Assembly (NCBI GenBank): GCA_003315675.1
Contig: NIZU01000054.1
Location: 1 to 28,803 of the forward strand
DNA from: Methanocorpusculum sp. MCE
Lineage (GTDB): Archaea; Halobacteriota; Methanomicrobia; Methanomicrobiales; Methanocorpusculaceae
Direction: 5' to 3'
Length of the DNA stretch: 28,803 nucleotides
The notes under the pieces were generated by a model. It had not been told where the DNA came from. It saw only the letters and a list, made by a program, of their open reading frames with translations, and searched no databases. This document shows, piece after piece, positions 1 to 10,318 of the stretch (position 1 is the stretch's first letter; each line of letters opens with the position of its first letter). The translations under genes and the position numbers were made by a program.

Positions 1-85
1 AGGAATCTGTGCGGGTCATGTGCGGAATTCTTGTATCATTTCAGCGGACTTGTTGTGTCACGGTGAGCGGAATGGGTGTGTCATA
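1..85. mobile_element. End of an IS21-like insertion sequence (terminal repeat array)
   Basis: Three related direct repeats lie at 22-38, 44-60 and 67-83. Each starts GCGGA and ends TGTATCA or TGTGTCA, and they are spaced 22-23 bases apart. A shorter partial unit (GCGGGTCA) sits at 11-18. Multiple short direct repeats next to the terminus are characteristic of IS21-family elements, where they bind the IstA transposase. No transposase gene lies inside the window, so the element body would be to the left. The open frame of the interrupted gene begins immediately after the last repeat. The family call rests on repeat architecture alone. Confidence 0.55.
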
Positions 86-88
86 TAG

Positions 89-325
89 AACGCAATATTC
101 AGTAAAGCTTCGAGTGAACTCAGTTATGCTGTAGATCAATCTCTAGAAGCAGCGAAGCTCTATCGTAAAAATCAAATAAACGTTGATGGGATATCTATCA
201 AAACCGTCTGCATATGGTTAATTTTGGATAGAAGTGAGCTACCATTAAACTCAGATGAGAAGCCAGATTTAACAAATTTGGATATGTTAATCCTGAAAAA
301 TAGATTAGATCAATGGAGAAAATAA
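89..325 (+). pseudogene. 5'-truncated remnant of an unknown AT-rich gene
   Basis: An open frame of 78 codons runs from just after the IS-like end to a TAA at 323-325. It has no start codon at its left boundary, where an in-frame TAG at 86-88 lies within the IS-like sequence. The predicted peptide is mixed polar and charged (contains DQSLEAAKLYRKNQ and ends NRLDQWRK), so it looks like the C-terminal part of a real protein rather than a chance frame. I do not recognise the family. Codon use is strongly A/T-ending, unlike the chromosomal genes to the right, which suggests horizontally acquired DNA. The IS insertion probably removed the 5' part. Confidence 0.4.
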
Positions 326-523
326 ATTCTGCTTTTGGGATATACGCCAATTATCCGCATAAACTACGTCAAAGCTTAAATTTAAAACGTATATGGCTAA
401 CAAATATGTGTCATTCCCATAGAATCTCTTCAATCATAGATTCAAACACGAAAAAGATGGCACGCTTAATCCGCAGTCACAAATCAAAGATATGCTATTT
501 GACCGTCCCTTCGGTGTAGCCCC

Positions 524-530
524 AAAAAAA
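524..530 (-). terminator. Poly-U terminator downstream of uvrA
   Basis: Seven consecutive A on the plus strand read as U7 in the minus-strand transcript, starting 9 bases after the uvrA stop codon. Archaeal termination commonly occurs at such U-tracts without a hairpin. It would end the whole minus-strand run 6885-539. Confidence 0.5.
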
Positions 531-538
531 TAAAGCGT

Positions 539-3334
<2,796 letters not shown>

Positions 3335-3363
3335 GCGGGGTACATGTTTGCGGCATGGGGTTA

Positions 3364-4101
3364 TTATGTTTTAGAACCGGGGAGTTTGCCGTCGGTAACG
3401 GGTTTCATGACTACGGGGTGGGCAAGGCCGAGGGACGCGACCTCCATGAGCTCTTCGTAGTCCATGATCGTCTCCACGCATCCGTCCGTTTTTGTCACGA
3501 AGCCGATCGTCGTCATGGAGATCTTTCGCCCCATCTCCAGCCCTTCTTTGACTTCCATCATACAGCCGACACCGATCATTGCCTTCGGGTGATATTTTTT
3601 TATCATCCTTTTGATGAAGGTCGAACCCGGGATGATGAAGGTTTTGTATCCGGCTTCGTTGAGAGCAGGGACAGCCCTTCCAAGCCCGCAGCGGCCGCAG
3701 GAAACGCATTTGAGTCCGTCGGGGGTCAGACGCGCCGGGCAGTCACGGGCCCGGAGACACTGGGGAAAGAAGATGACCCGCTGTTCGACCGGGGTTTTCG
3801 CGAGGTTGGAGTAGTTCATCTCGTTGTCGATTCTGATCAGAAACTCCATCAGTTCTTTTCCGTCGACGCCGAGGAGGAGACAGACGATCTTGACCGTGCC
3901 CTCCATGATCGTAAAGAACGGCCGAAGAAGCCGCGGGAAGTACATCTGTTTCCGGTGGATGGAAATGACGATCAGAATCGCCATCAGAATGGAGAAGATC
4001 AGCCAGAAGGGTATGAAGATCAGAAGAAGCTGACCGAGTATCAGGGCAAGATTGTTCCAGATCGGACTGTCGAAATAGGCAAGGGAGAGGGTCGCAGCCA
4101 T
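3364..4101 (-). CDS. DUF116 family membrane-anchored cysteine-rich protein
   Basis: The protein has 245 residues. Residues about 15-50 form a strongly hydrophobic segment (LALILGQLLLIFIPFWLI and on), likely one or two membrane helices. The cytosolic part has a cysteine cluster, FPQCLRARDCPARL, then CVSCGRCGLG near residue 130, then GVGCMMEV and TDGCVE. This pattern matches DUF116 (PF01976), a family of unknown function common in methanogens and some anaerobic bacteria. The cysteines could bind a metal or iron-sulfur cluster; that is inference. The start codon directly abuts the mtnA stop (4102), which supports translational coupling. Nothing in the sequence gives a specific reaction. Confidence 0.85.
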   Translation of the reverse strand: MAATLSLAYFDSPIWNNLALILGQLLLIFIPFWLIFSILMAILIVISIHRKQMYFPRLLRPFFTIMEGTVKIVCLLLGVDGKELMEFLIRIDNEMNYSNLAKTPVEQRVIFFPQCLRARDCPARLTPDGLKCVSCGRCGLGRAVPALNEAGYKTFIIPGSTFIKRMIKKYHPKAMIGVGCMMEVKEGLEMGRKISMTTIGFVTKTDGCVETIMDYEELMEVASLGLAHPVVMKPVTDGKLPGSKT

Positions 4102-5118
4102 TTATTTCATGTCCTGAAAATCATACGGGGGATACAGGACACCCTTTTCGGTTATAATGGCGGTGACGAGATCAAGCGGCGTCGCATCGAAGGCGTAGTT
4201 GATGACCGGGACGTTTTCCGGAACGGTGGTCCTGCCGAAAAAGCCGGAGACCTCGGTCCGGTCACGCTGTTCGATCGTTATGTCGGCTTCGGAGGCTTCG
4301 GCGTCGAAGGTCGAGGTTGGCGCAGCAACGTAGAACGGGATGCCGTGATGTTTTGCGCAGACGGCATGCATGTAGGTCCCGATCTTGTTGAAGACGGCAT
4401 CTTTCGTGATCCGGTCGGCGCCGACGATGACGGCGTCGATTTTTCCCTGACGCATCAGGAATGCGGCTTCGGAGTCGACGATCGTTGTCACGGGGATTTC
4501 ATCGCGGGCGAGTTCCCAGGCAGTAAGCCGGGATCCCTGCAGAAGAGGGCGAGTCTCGCAGGAGACGACCGAGATCTTTTTGCCCATCTTTTTGGCTGAG
4601 CGGATGACGCCAAGCGCCGTGCCCCAGGAGGAGCAGGCAAGAGCCCCCGCATTGCAGTGGGTAAGAACGGTCCCGATCTGCGGAAGAAGCGAGGCGCCGT
4701 TGTGACCCAGAAACATGCAGGCTTTGGTGTCGTTTCCGGCGATGTTTTTCGCGGCGAAAAGCGCCATGATCCGGGCCATTTCCGGGGGGAGGTTTTCCAT
4801 ACTGCGGAGGACTTTATCCACGCCCCATGCGAGATTCACGGCTGTTGGCCGCGTGCTTTTGAGAAGCGCCGCATCAGACGCGATGGTCTCGTCGAACTCG
4901 GCGTCCGAGACGCATCGTGCCGCAGATAAAGCGACGCCGAATGCGCCGGCAATGCCGAGAGCCGGAGCTCCTCTGACCTCGAGCCGGCGGATCGCGTCCG
5001 CGAGCCTGGAGACTTCGGTGATCTCGATGACCTTATACTCGGTCGGGAGCAGCGTCTGGTCGATGAGCATCACGGAGCTGTTTTCATCGTTCCACCAGAT
5101 GGTTTTCTCCTCCGTCAT
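4102..5118 (-). CDS. mtnA: MtnA-type sugar-phosphate isomerase (S-methyl-5-thioribose-1-phosphate isomerase)
   Basis: The 338-residue protein belongs to the aIF-2B/MtnA family, which converts an aldose-1-phosphate to the ketose (methylthioribose-1-P to methylthioribulose-1-P). Family hallmarks are the N-terminal LIDQTLLPTEYKVIEI, the phosphate-binding VRGAPALGIAGAFGV near residue 50, the catalytic-cysteine region THCNAGALACSSWGTALG near 155, and VIVGADRITKDAVFNKIGTY with the catalytic Asp near 235. The N-terminus and the VRGAPALGIAGA loop favour MtnA over ribose-1,5-bisphosphate isomerase. The substrate could instead be 5-deoxyribose-1-P, as in related archaeal enzymes. The start overlaps the HdrA-like stop by four bases (ATGA), and the gene ends exactly against DUF116. 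No other methionine-salvage genes are in the window. Confidence 0.88.
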   Translation of the reverse strand: MTEEKTIWWNDENSSVMLIDQTLLPTEYKVIEITEVSRLADAIRRLEVRGAPALGIAGAFGVALSAARCVSDAEFDETIASDAALLKSTRPTAVNLAWGVDKVLRSMENLPPEMARIMALFAAKNIAGNDTKACMFLGHNGASLLPQIGTVLTHCNAGALACSSWGTALGVIRSAKKMGKKISVVSCETRPLLQGSRLTAWELARDEIPVTTIVDSEAAFLMRQGKIDAVIVGADRITKDAVFNKIGTYMHAVCAKHHGIPFYVAAPTSTFDAEASEADITIEQRDRTEVSGFFGRTTVPENVPVINYAFDATPLDLVTAIITEKGVLYPPYDFQDMK

Positions 5119-6401
5119 TGTTCGCTCCTGATGACATCGATGGAGGCTTTCATCGCGGCGGCGCCGGCGGACATGACACAGTCGGGAATATCCTTCGGCG
5201 CAAGGGCGGCGCCGGCTATGTAGATTCCGGGGCGGATCGTTCCCGCCGGGTCGAGCTTCATATCGGCCGGACTCAGGAACTGATTTTCATCGAGACCGAT
5301 CCCAAGCGACGGCGCAAGACGCACGGTGTCCGGTTCGGGCAGCATGCCGACCGAAAGGACGATGAGATCGGCTTCCAGATTGAGGTACTCCCTTGTCTCG
5401 GTATTTTCGACCGGGAGAACGAGCCGGCCTTTTCCGGTGTCCTGCACATCACCCGGCAGACCCCGGATGATGTTGACTCCGGCGTCGATCGCCCGCTGAT
5501 AATACTCCTCGTAGCCTTTTCCGTAGGCACGGATATCCGAGTAGAGGATCGAGACCTCGCAGTCCGGATAATGCTCTTTGATGAGCATGGAGTTTTTGAG
5601 GGCGTACATGCAGCATACGCAGGAACAGATGTTTCTGTTGATCGTCATGTCACGCGATCCTACGCACTGTACGAAGACGATGCTTTTGGGCGTTTCGCTG
5701 TTCGAGAGCCGGCGAAGGTTGCCGGTTGTCGGTCCGCCGGCATTGATCATCCGCTCGAATTCAAGGGAGGTGATGACATCCGGGTATCGAAGATAGCCGA
5801 ATCTGGATTTCTTCTGCGGGTCGAAGAGTGAGTATCCGGTCGCGATCACGACGGCGGAGGCATTGATCTCGATGGTCTTGACCCGGTCTTCGGTGACTTT
5901 GAGGACGGCGTCTTTGCCGCAGACTCCGTAGCAGAGACCGCATTCAATACAGTGGAGATTGTCTTTGACGACGATGTTCGGGATCGACTGGGCGTGGGGT
6001 TTGTAGATCGCTTTTCGAACGCCGATGCCGGCATCGAATTTGTTGTAGACCTCGACCGGGCAGATAGTGATACAGTCGCCGCAGCCCGTACACTCCTTTT
6101 CGTTGATGTATCGGGGGTATTTGGTGACGGTGACGGTGAAATTTCCGACCTCTCCTTCGATCTTCTCGACCTCGGCGAGGGTGAGGATGGTTACGTTCGG
6201 GTGACGGGAGATCTCGGCCATCTTCGGCGAAAGGATGCACATCGAACAGTCGTTTGTCGGGAAGGTTTTGTCGAGCATGGCCATGTGGCCGCCGATCGAA
6301 GGCTCCCGCTCGATCAGATAGACGTGGATTTTGTGGTTGGCGATGTCCATGGCACTCTGGATGCCGGCGACTCCTCCGCCAATGACAACAACATTACTCA
6401 T
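5115..6401 (-). CDS. Stand-alone HdrA-like FAD/iron-sulfur protein
   Basis: The product is 428 residues, shorter than HdrA of the heterodisulfide reductase complex (about 650). In order it has an FAD-binding GGGVAGIQSA at residues 8-17, the HdrA-type cluster motif CSMCILSPKMAEISRHPN near 52, two 4Fe-4S ferredoxin motifs (CTGCGDCITICP near 103 and CIECGLCYGVCG near 150), and the HdrA-typical CVGSRD, CCMYALKNSMLIKEHYPD and DIRAYGKGYEEYYQRA. The C-terminal extra ferredoxin region of full HdrA is absent. I chose the ATG at 6401 (MSNVVVIGGG), which leaves an AGAGGT ribosome site upstream and overlaps the carbonic-anhydrase stop by 8 bases; a longer frame to 6440 lacks family support. It probably carries out cytosolic electron transfer, but the partner is unknown because no HdrB, HdrC or MvhD lies nearby. 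Confidence 0.9.
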   Translation of the reverse strand: MSNVVVIGGGVAGIQSAMDIANHKIHVYLIEREPSIGGHMAMLDKTFPTNDCSMCILSPKMAEISRHPNVTILTLAEVEKIEGEVGNFTVTVTKYPRYINEKECTGCGDCITICPVEVYNKFDAGIGVRKAIYKPHAQSIPNIVVKDNLHCIECGLCYGVCGKDAVLKVTEDRVKTIEINASAVVIATGYSLFDPQKKSRFGYLRYPDVITSLEFERMINAGGPTTGNLRRLSNSETPKSIVFVQCVGSRDMTINRNICSCVCCMYALKNSMLIKEHYPDCEVSILYSDIRAYGKGYEEYYQRAIDAGVNIIRGLPGDVQDTGKGRLVLPVENTETREYLNLEADLIVLSVGMLPEPDTVRLAPSLGIGLDENQFLSPADMKLDPAGTIRPGIYIAGAALAPKDIPDCVMSAGAAAMKASIDVIRSEQ

Positions 6402-6885
6402 GGAGATACCTCTGCCCGACGGAGACGTAGGTTGCCGCATTTTTCAGGTTGCCGGCCGCCTCTTCGGGGGTGAGTTCGCGAACGACTTTGCCGGGAACGC
6501 CGATGACAAGAGAGTTCGGCGGGATCTCCTTTCGCTCGGAGACGAGAGCTCCGGCTGCGATGAGGGATCCTTTGCCGATTTTTGCGCCGTTCAAGACGAT
6601 CGCTCCCATGCCGATGAGTGCGTCGTCTTCGATTGTTGCCCCGTGGATGATCGCCCCGTGGCCGATGGAGACGTTTTCGCCGATCGAAACTGGGTGACCG
6701 TGACTTTCATGGATGACGGCATTGTCCTGCACATTGGAGCCGTTGCCGACTGTTATTTTTTCCATATCTGCACGAAGGACCGCCCCGAAAAGGATGGTGA
6801 CGTTATCGCCGAGCGTTACGTCGCCTTTGAGGGTCGCATTGGGTGCGACATAGGTGTTTTTTCCGATAGAACCGCCGAAGTCCAT
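6394..6885 (-). CDS. Gamma-class carbonic anhydrase-like hexapeptide-repeat protein
   Basis: The 163-residue protein is a left-handed beta-helix of the gamma-carbonic anhydrase/YrdA type. It begins MDFGGSIGKNTYVAPNATLK and has the repeated hexapeptide pattern (GDVTLG, GENVSIGHG, IEDDALIGMGA). Candidate zinc-binding histidines lie in NAVIHESHGHP and in GHGAIIHGATI. Length matches the compact YrdA/PaaY group rather than Cam of Methanosarcina, which carries a longer N-terminus and acidic loop, so the activity may be carbonic anhydrase or a related acyl or ferripyochelin-type function. It is the first gene of the minus-strand run. An AT-rich TATA-like block (6891-6900) is so close to the ATG that it would place the transcript start inside the gene, so the true promoter may lie further up. 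Confidence 0.88.
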   Translation of the reverse strand: MDFGGSIGKNTYVAPNATLKGDVTLGDNVTILFGAVLRADMEKITVGNGSNVQDNAVIHESHGHPVSIGENVSIGHGAIIHGATIEDDALIGMGAIVLNGAKIGKGSLIAAGALVSERKEIPPNSLVIGVPGKVVRELTPEEAAGNLKNAATYVSVGQRYLHE

Positions 6886-7125
6886 AGTGGTTATATAATT
6901 GCATGCCGGAAGTTATGAGTATTGTGGATAGGGGCGGGGGTGTCCAAAAGTGGCTTTCGCTCTATTCATGCCTTCTTCGTTTTCCGATGCTGGTTTTCTT
7001 TTTGGTGTACGCTTCGGTTTCGTGTACGGGATATTATTTGATGGGTGCATCCATCACACGAAATCCACGAAAACAAGACGAAAACACGAAAAAAGAAAGA
7101 TAAGTTTGCTGACATACATATAGTT

Positions 7126-7196
7126 ACCTCCCCCGTCCCCCACACGAAATTTTCGAAAATCAACGAAATTCACGAAAAGGGGACAGGGGCGGAGGT
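7126..7196. repeat. Imperfect inverted repeat enclosing CACGAAA repeats
   Basis: ACCTCCCCCGTCCCC (7126-7140) is nearly complementary to GGGGACAGGGGCGGAGGT (7179-7196). The 38-base loop is made of CACGAAA/TTTCG-type units that are themselves partly palindromic (CGAAATTTTCG). It could be an extruding hairpin, a decayed mobile element or a protein-binding site; the sequence does not decide. Confidence 0.55.
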
Positions 7197-7492
7197 ATGA
7201 GATAGATTGCGAAGTTATGAGAAGGAAGGAGATGAGTAAGTGTGGACGCAAGAGAATAACCAACCGCGAATCGGCGCGAATCCCGCCCTTCGGGCTCCCA
7301 GAATCGGATTTGCTGACCCTCACTTTCGCAATCCAGCTACGCTGTCTTGCTCATCCCTCATCGGGAACGTTCGGGCAAATCCTGTCACCCCCTCGGCGGC
7401 TCCCGTAAGGATATATGGAGATTGTTGGTTATTTTTGGGGGTGTTGGGAAGTGACTGCGGGATGGACGCTGAAAGCGGACGACCTTAGCTGA

Positions 7493-7510
7493 GCAAGGCA
7501 AATGCCTTGC
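7493..7510. repeat. Perfect 8-bp stem hairpin
   Basis: GCAAGGCA (7493-7500), a two-base loop and TGCCTTGC (7503-7510) form a perfect inverted repeat about 100 bases past the stop of the minus-strand AttH-like gene. It has no U-tract on the minus side, so a terminator role is uncertain. Confidence 0.5.
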
Positions 7511-7606
7511 GAGAATAGCGCCCACCCTAATGATTCCATACATGAAATCGAAGCGTACAAAAAAAGAAACAGACTCTTTCTGAAAAAAAAGCAGGAGAGC
7601 CGGAAC

Positions 7607-9091
7607 TCAAAGCCCTCTGGACTTTGCGAGCTCCGCTGCGAGCCGGGCGGCATTCTCCGGTTTCATCAGAAAAGCCATTGCGGCGGCCTTCATTTCGTCC
7701 GTGATCACCGGCTTTGCAAAAATCCCGGCCATCTCCGGCGTATCGGGGATGCCGGCAAGCCGCAGATTCTGCCTGCAGGCATCCGCATAACTCACATTTT
7801 CCAAAAAGCCCGATCCGATCCGTTTTCCGTCGGGCGACTCGATACTGACCGCCCCTTCCGAATACTCCGCTCCTGCCGCAAAAAATCCCTGCTGACCGGT
7901 CGAAACGATCGGGATCATCACGAATCGTCTGCATGCATCCGGCACCTCCGCCGTTTCCACAGTGACCTCCATCCGGTTCGGATACCAGACGCGGGTCGTC
8001 AGATACGGTCCGTCGGTCACCGAACTCTGCACCCATTCGGTGACCTTCAGCATGGCTTTGATCGGGAAATACTCCCCGTTTTCTTTAATAAACGATCCGA
8101 CGGCGGGAGCAGTCATAACGCCCGGCGGGGTTGGGCCGGTCTGCTTAATGAAATCCTTCTGCTCTTTAGAATGAATCGACGCGAGGGTAAGCTCGGTATC
8201 GTTATCGAACTGAACCTCCATCCAGTCCCAGCCGACGGCCGGTTTGTCATCAATGAGCCCTGCCGCACGCAGAACATCGCTTCGCGGACTGCCCGACGGC
8301 ATAAAACCGGTTCCCCACTGATGATCATACCAGAACGTGCCGGATGCAAGCCGGAACTCCTCACCGTCGATTGAAAGCCGGCTCTTTTCCGGATCCACCA
8401 GGAGACGCGGGACGGAATAATACAGTGTCCCAACCCATCCGACGCTCGGCATCATCCCTTCATCCCCGTTTAAGACATACCCTTTGGTCTGATCGACGGT
8501 GATATCAATCGAAATTTCGGCCGGCGTATCCTTGTGATTGTCGATACCCCATGCCTGCAGTCTCAGTGGAAAGAGAGCGTCTTTCGATTGAGACTGAAGG
8601 ATCTGTTTACCAACGGAGTACGTATAAGGCCCTGTCGAGAAATTGATCAGCCCCGTCGTTCCCGCAACAATCACCGGCCGCATCCGGTAATGCCTCTTTC
8701 CTGCGGAACTCACGGCAAAATGGACCTCGACGATCTGATTCTCGATATCGGTCAGTCCGGCCTCCTTTGCCATTTCCGGAGGAAGAAGAGAGTAACGCCA
8801 GAACATCAGCTGTATCCCGTACTCGCGGCCCTCTATATCAAACACGTTCCCGACGAAAAAGTGCCAGCCGACCTGATACTCGAACTGCGGGCGGTCATCC
8901 TCCGGGAAGGCAAATTTTTTGTCGGTCGGAAGCTCCTGATATCCCCGGGCACTGTCCATACCGAAGAGATTACTCATCGCATACGCCTGATGCGGCGTGA
9001 GATCGCCGGCATACGTGGCAAGAGCGGCATAACGTTTCATGTAATCCGGGTTGAAACTCTCCGGAGCGGCGCGAAGATCGGCGATTCTCAT
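7607..9091 (-). CDS. AttH/CrtC-like lipocalin-fold protein
   Basis: The 494-residue protein matches the AttH/CrtC (hydroxyneurosporene synthase-like) fold: an N-terminal half with FEYQVGWHFFVGNVFD, followed by GTFWYDHQWGTGF near residue 270 and GWDWMEVQFDNDTELTL near 305, the paired His/Trp signatures of the family. Secretion-type members usually have signal peptides, but none is visible at the ATG used here. Activity in archaea is unknown; family members act on carotenoids or other lipids. The ATG at 9091 has no properly spaced ribosome site. The same frame continues upstream through eight codons to a TGA at 9116-9118, and beyond it to an ATG at 9202 that sits right behind a TATA box. The gene may therefore have lost its N-terminus to a nonsense change, or be expressed by reinitiation. 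Confidence 0.8.
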   Translation of the reverse strand: MRIADLRAAPESFNPDYMKRYAALATYAGDLTPHQAYAMSNLFGMDSARGYQELPTDKKFAFPEDDRPQFEYQVGWHFFVGNVFDIEGREYGIQLMFWRYSLLPPEMAKEAGLTDIENQIVEVHFAVSSAGKRHYRMRPVIVAGTTGLINFSTGPYTYSVGKQILQSQSKDALFPLRLQAWGIDNHKDTPAEISIDITVDQTKGYVLNGDEGMMPSVGWVGTLYYSVPRLLVDPEKSRLSIDGEEFRLASGTFWYDHQWGTGFMPSGSPRSDVLRAAGLIDDKPAVGWDWMEVQFDNDTELTLASIHSKEQKDFIKQTGPTPPGVMTAPAVGSFIKENGEYFPIKAMLKVTEWVQSSVTDGPYLTTRVWYPNRMEVTVETAEVPDACRRFVMIPIVSTGQQGFFAAGAEYSEGAVSIESPDGKRIGSGFLENVSYADACRQNLRLAGIPDTPEMAGIFAKPVITDEMKAAAMAFLMKPENAARLAAELAKSRGL

Positions 9092-9115
9092 CCTGATGCG
9101 CTCACCGAACGCGGA

Positions 9116-9202
9116 TCAGATATTCTTTCGATCAAAGATACGGGCGATGTTCTCCCGGGTTTCACGGCCCGGTCCTTTGAGGTCTGCGTCCACGGTCGTC
9201 AT
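9116..9202 (-). CDS. 28-codon frame ahead of and in frame with the AttH-like gene
   Basis: ATG at 9200-9202 opens 28 codons (begins MTTVDADLKGPGRE, ends FDRKNI) and ends at TGA 9116-9118, in the same frame as the AttH-like gene, whose ATG follows after eight codons. A TATA box at 9225-9233 is about 25 bases ahead, the spacing expected for a leaderless archaeal transcript starting at this ATG. It is either a leader peptide or the original N-terminus of the downstream protein interrupted by a stop. Confidence 0.45.
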   Translation of the reverse strand: MTTVDADLKGPGRETRENIARIFDRKNI

Positions 9203-9224
9203 AAGAGGAAAAACGGCGGATGAA

Positions 9225-9233
9225 GATAAATAG
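9225..9233 (-). promoter_or_regulatory. TATA box for the AttH-like transcript
   Basis: The minus strand reads CTATTTATC. It is about 25 bases upstream of the ATG at 9202, consistent with a leaderless or nearly leaderless mRNA, and 134 bases upstream of the ATG at 9091. Confidence 0.5.
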
Positions 9234-9260
9234 GTTTTCCCAACCGGCCGGACGGAAATC

Positions 9261-9269
9261 ATATATATT
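9261..9269 (+). promoter_or_regulatory. TATA box for the Mrr_N protein gene
   Basis: CATATATAT at 9261-9269 lies 28-36 bases before the ATG at 9297, so the transcript should start a few bases before the start codon. No ribosome site is visible, consistent with a leaderless mRNA. Confidence 0.55.
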
Positions 9270-9296
9270 CTTCACCCCTTCTACCCCGTACGTATC

Positions 9297-10067
9297 ATGT
9301 CTCTGCCTAAACAGTACTCTCTGATGTATGCGCCGATCCTGAATTTCCTTGCCGACGGCGTCCCACACAAACGAAAAGAGATCAAAGACAGTCTCGCAGC
9401 CGTGTTCAGTCTGACCCTGGAAGAACAGATCATGCAGACAGGCGGCAGAGGAGTCGGGATTTTCGACAGCAAAGTAAACGATGCCCTGTTCTATCTCATA
9501 AAAACCGGGATGGTCGAGCACACCGATACGACCATCTTCAAAATAACCGATATCGGCATGAATCTTGCGAATATGAAACTCAGGGTCATCGACGACGAGA
9601 TCCTGACAAAGCACGGAAACGGATTTCGGATCCTGAACAAGCAGCAGGACCCGGGCAAACGACCCGAACAGACTGCACGGAAAGTGGTCCATGAAAAAGT
9701 CTTCCCGCCCTCGAGACCAAACGCTGCCCCGCCGAAATCTCCGGCCTCACCTACTGCGAGACCTCCCGCGGCCATAGTCCCAAAAAAGGATCTGGATTTC
9801 AGAAAGATCATAAACACTTCAAGACAGGGACCCTGGCGTCAGCGGGTCGAACGGTTCACCGCGGCATACGGCGCGAAGATGTCGGCGGAGGAATCGGACG
9901 CGATCAAGCGGATAACCAAAAATAAGGATAAAAATCTCCCGCTCGGGTCAGAAGACGTCAAACTGATTTATCTGATGTTTGAAAAACTGTATGCAGAGGA
10001 GGGAAAAAATCTCCTTGCCGCTCTTTTCATCGATGAAAAGGGACAGGATGTCCCGCTGGACGTATGA
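9297..10067 (+). CDS. Mrr N-terminal (winged-helix) domain protein
   Basis: The 256-residue protein starts with a winged helix of the Mrr_N type (residues about 1-100: YAPILNFLADGVPHKRKEIK, then a VNDALFYLIKTGMVEH recognition region). In Mrr restriction enzymes this domain precedes a PD-(D/E)xK nuclease, but no nuclease motif is present here. A Pro/Ala-rich linker (about 139-165) leads to a C-terminal domain of about 85 residues beginning RKIINTSRQGPWRQRVERF that I do not recognise. It probably binds DNA, as a regulator or as a remnant of a restriction-type module. It is a single-gene transcript; a T6 tract at 10128-10133 may terminate it. Confidence 0.7.
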   Translation: MSLPKQYSLMYAPILNFLADGVPHKRKEIKDSLAAVFSLTLEEQIMQTGGRGVGIFDSKVNDALFYLIKTGMVEHTDTTIFKITDIGMNLANMKLRVIDDEILTKHGNGFRILNKQQDPGKRPEQTARKVVHEKVFPPSRPNAAPPKSPASPTARPPAAIVPKKDLDFRKIINTSRQGPWRQRVERFTAAYGAKMSAEESDAIKRITKNKDKNLPLGSEDVKLIYLMFEKLYAEEGKNLLAALFIDEKGQDVPLDV

Positions 10068-10093
10068 TCAGGCAGACACTGATTATTTCCTCA

Positions 10094-10303
10094 TCATACA
10101 AGAGAACCGGGTCCTGAAACCCCGCCCTTTTTTATGCGCAGTATTTTCCGGAGCTCTATCCAGTAGGTCGCAGCAAACGACAGAAGAACGATGCCGAATA
10201 TCGGCAGCAGATCAACCTCAGACAACTTCAGGTATTCGATGAAGAATGCAACGTTCAGGATGATGATCAGGAAAACGATCACCCCGATCATCCAGATGTT
10301 CAT
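10094..10303 (-). CDS. Small two-helix membrane protein
   Basis: The 69-residue protein has two hydrophobic segments (about 4-24, IWMIGVIVFLIIILNVAFFIE, and about 33-50, LPIFGIVLLSFAATYW) and a basic C-terminal tail (ELRKILRIKKGG). It starts 15 bases after the stop of the P-type ATPase and is almost certainly cotranscribed with it. No family is recognised. Its position suggests a small accessory subunit or regulator of the pump, as known small peptides regulate other P-type ATPases; that is inference only. No strong ribosome site precedes the ATG. Confidence 0.6.
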   Translation of the reverse strand: MNIWMIGVIVFLIIILNVAFFIEYLKLSEVDLLPIFGIVLLSFAATYWIELRKILRIKKGGVSGPGSLV

Positions 10304-10318
10304 TGCTTTGCTGGAGAA

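Larger units (their letters stand above)
6886..7606. other. 720-base gene-free region with repeats
   Basis: No frame here looks coding. The stretch holds CACGAAA-type degenerate direct repeats (about 7053-7095 and 7142-7178), an imperfect GC-rich inverted repeat (7126-7140 with 7179-7196), a CGCGAAT-type doublet (about 7265-7281), an 8-base inverted repeat (GGATTTGC at 7306-7313 with GCAAATCC at 7375-7382) and a perfect hairpin at 7493-7510. It lies between the promoter side of the carbonic-anhydrase run and the 3' end of the AttH-like gene. Function is unknown. Confidence 0.6.

Noticed and set aside
313..519. 68-codon plus-strand frame after the gene remnant
   Set aside because: It overlaps the remnant's 3' end in another frame, has no ribosome site or recognisable protein features, and is AT-rich enough to be open by chance only briefly.
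9116..9118. Selenocysteine at the in-frame TGA of the AttH-like gene
   Set aside because: No SECIS-like structure was seen, the family is not a selenoprotein family, and known archaeal selenocysteine use is largely confined to other methanogen orders.
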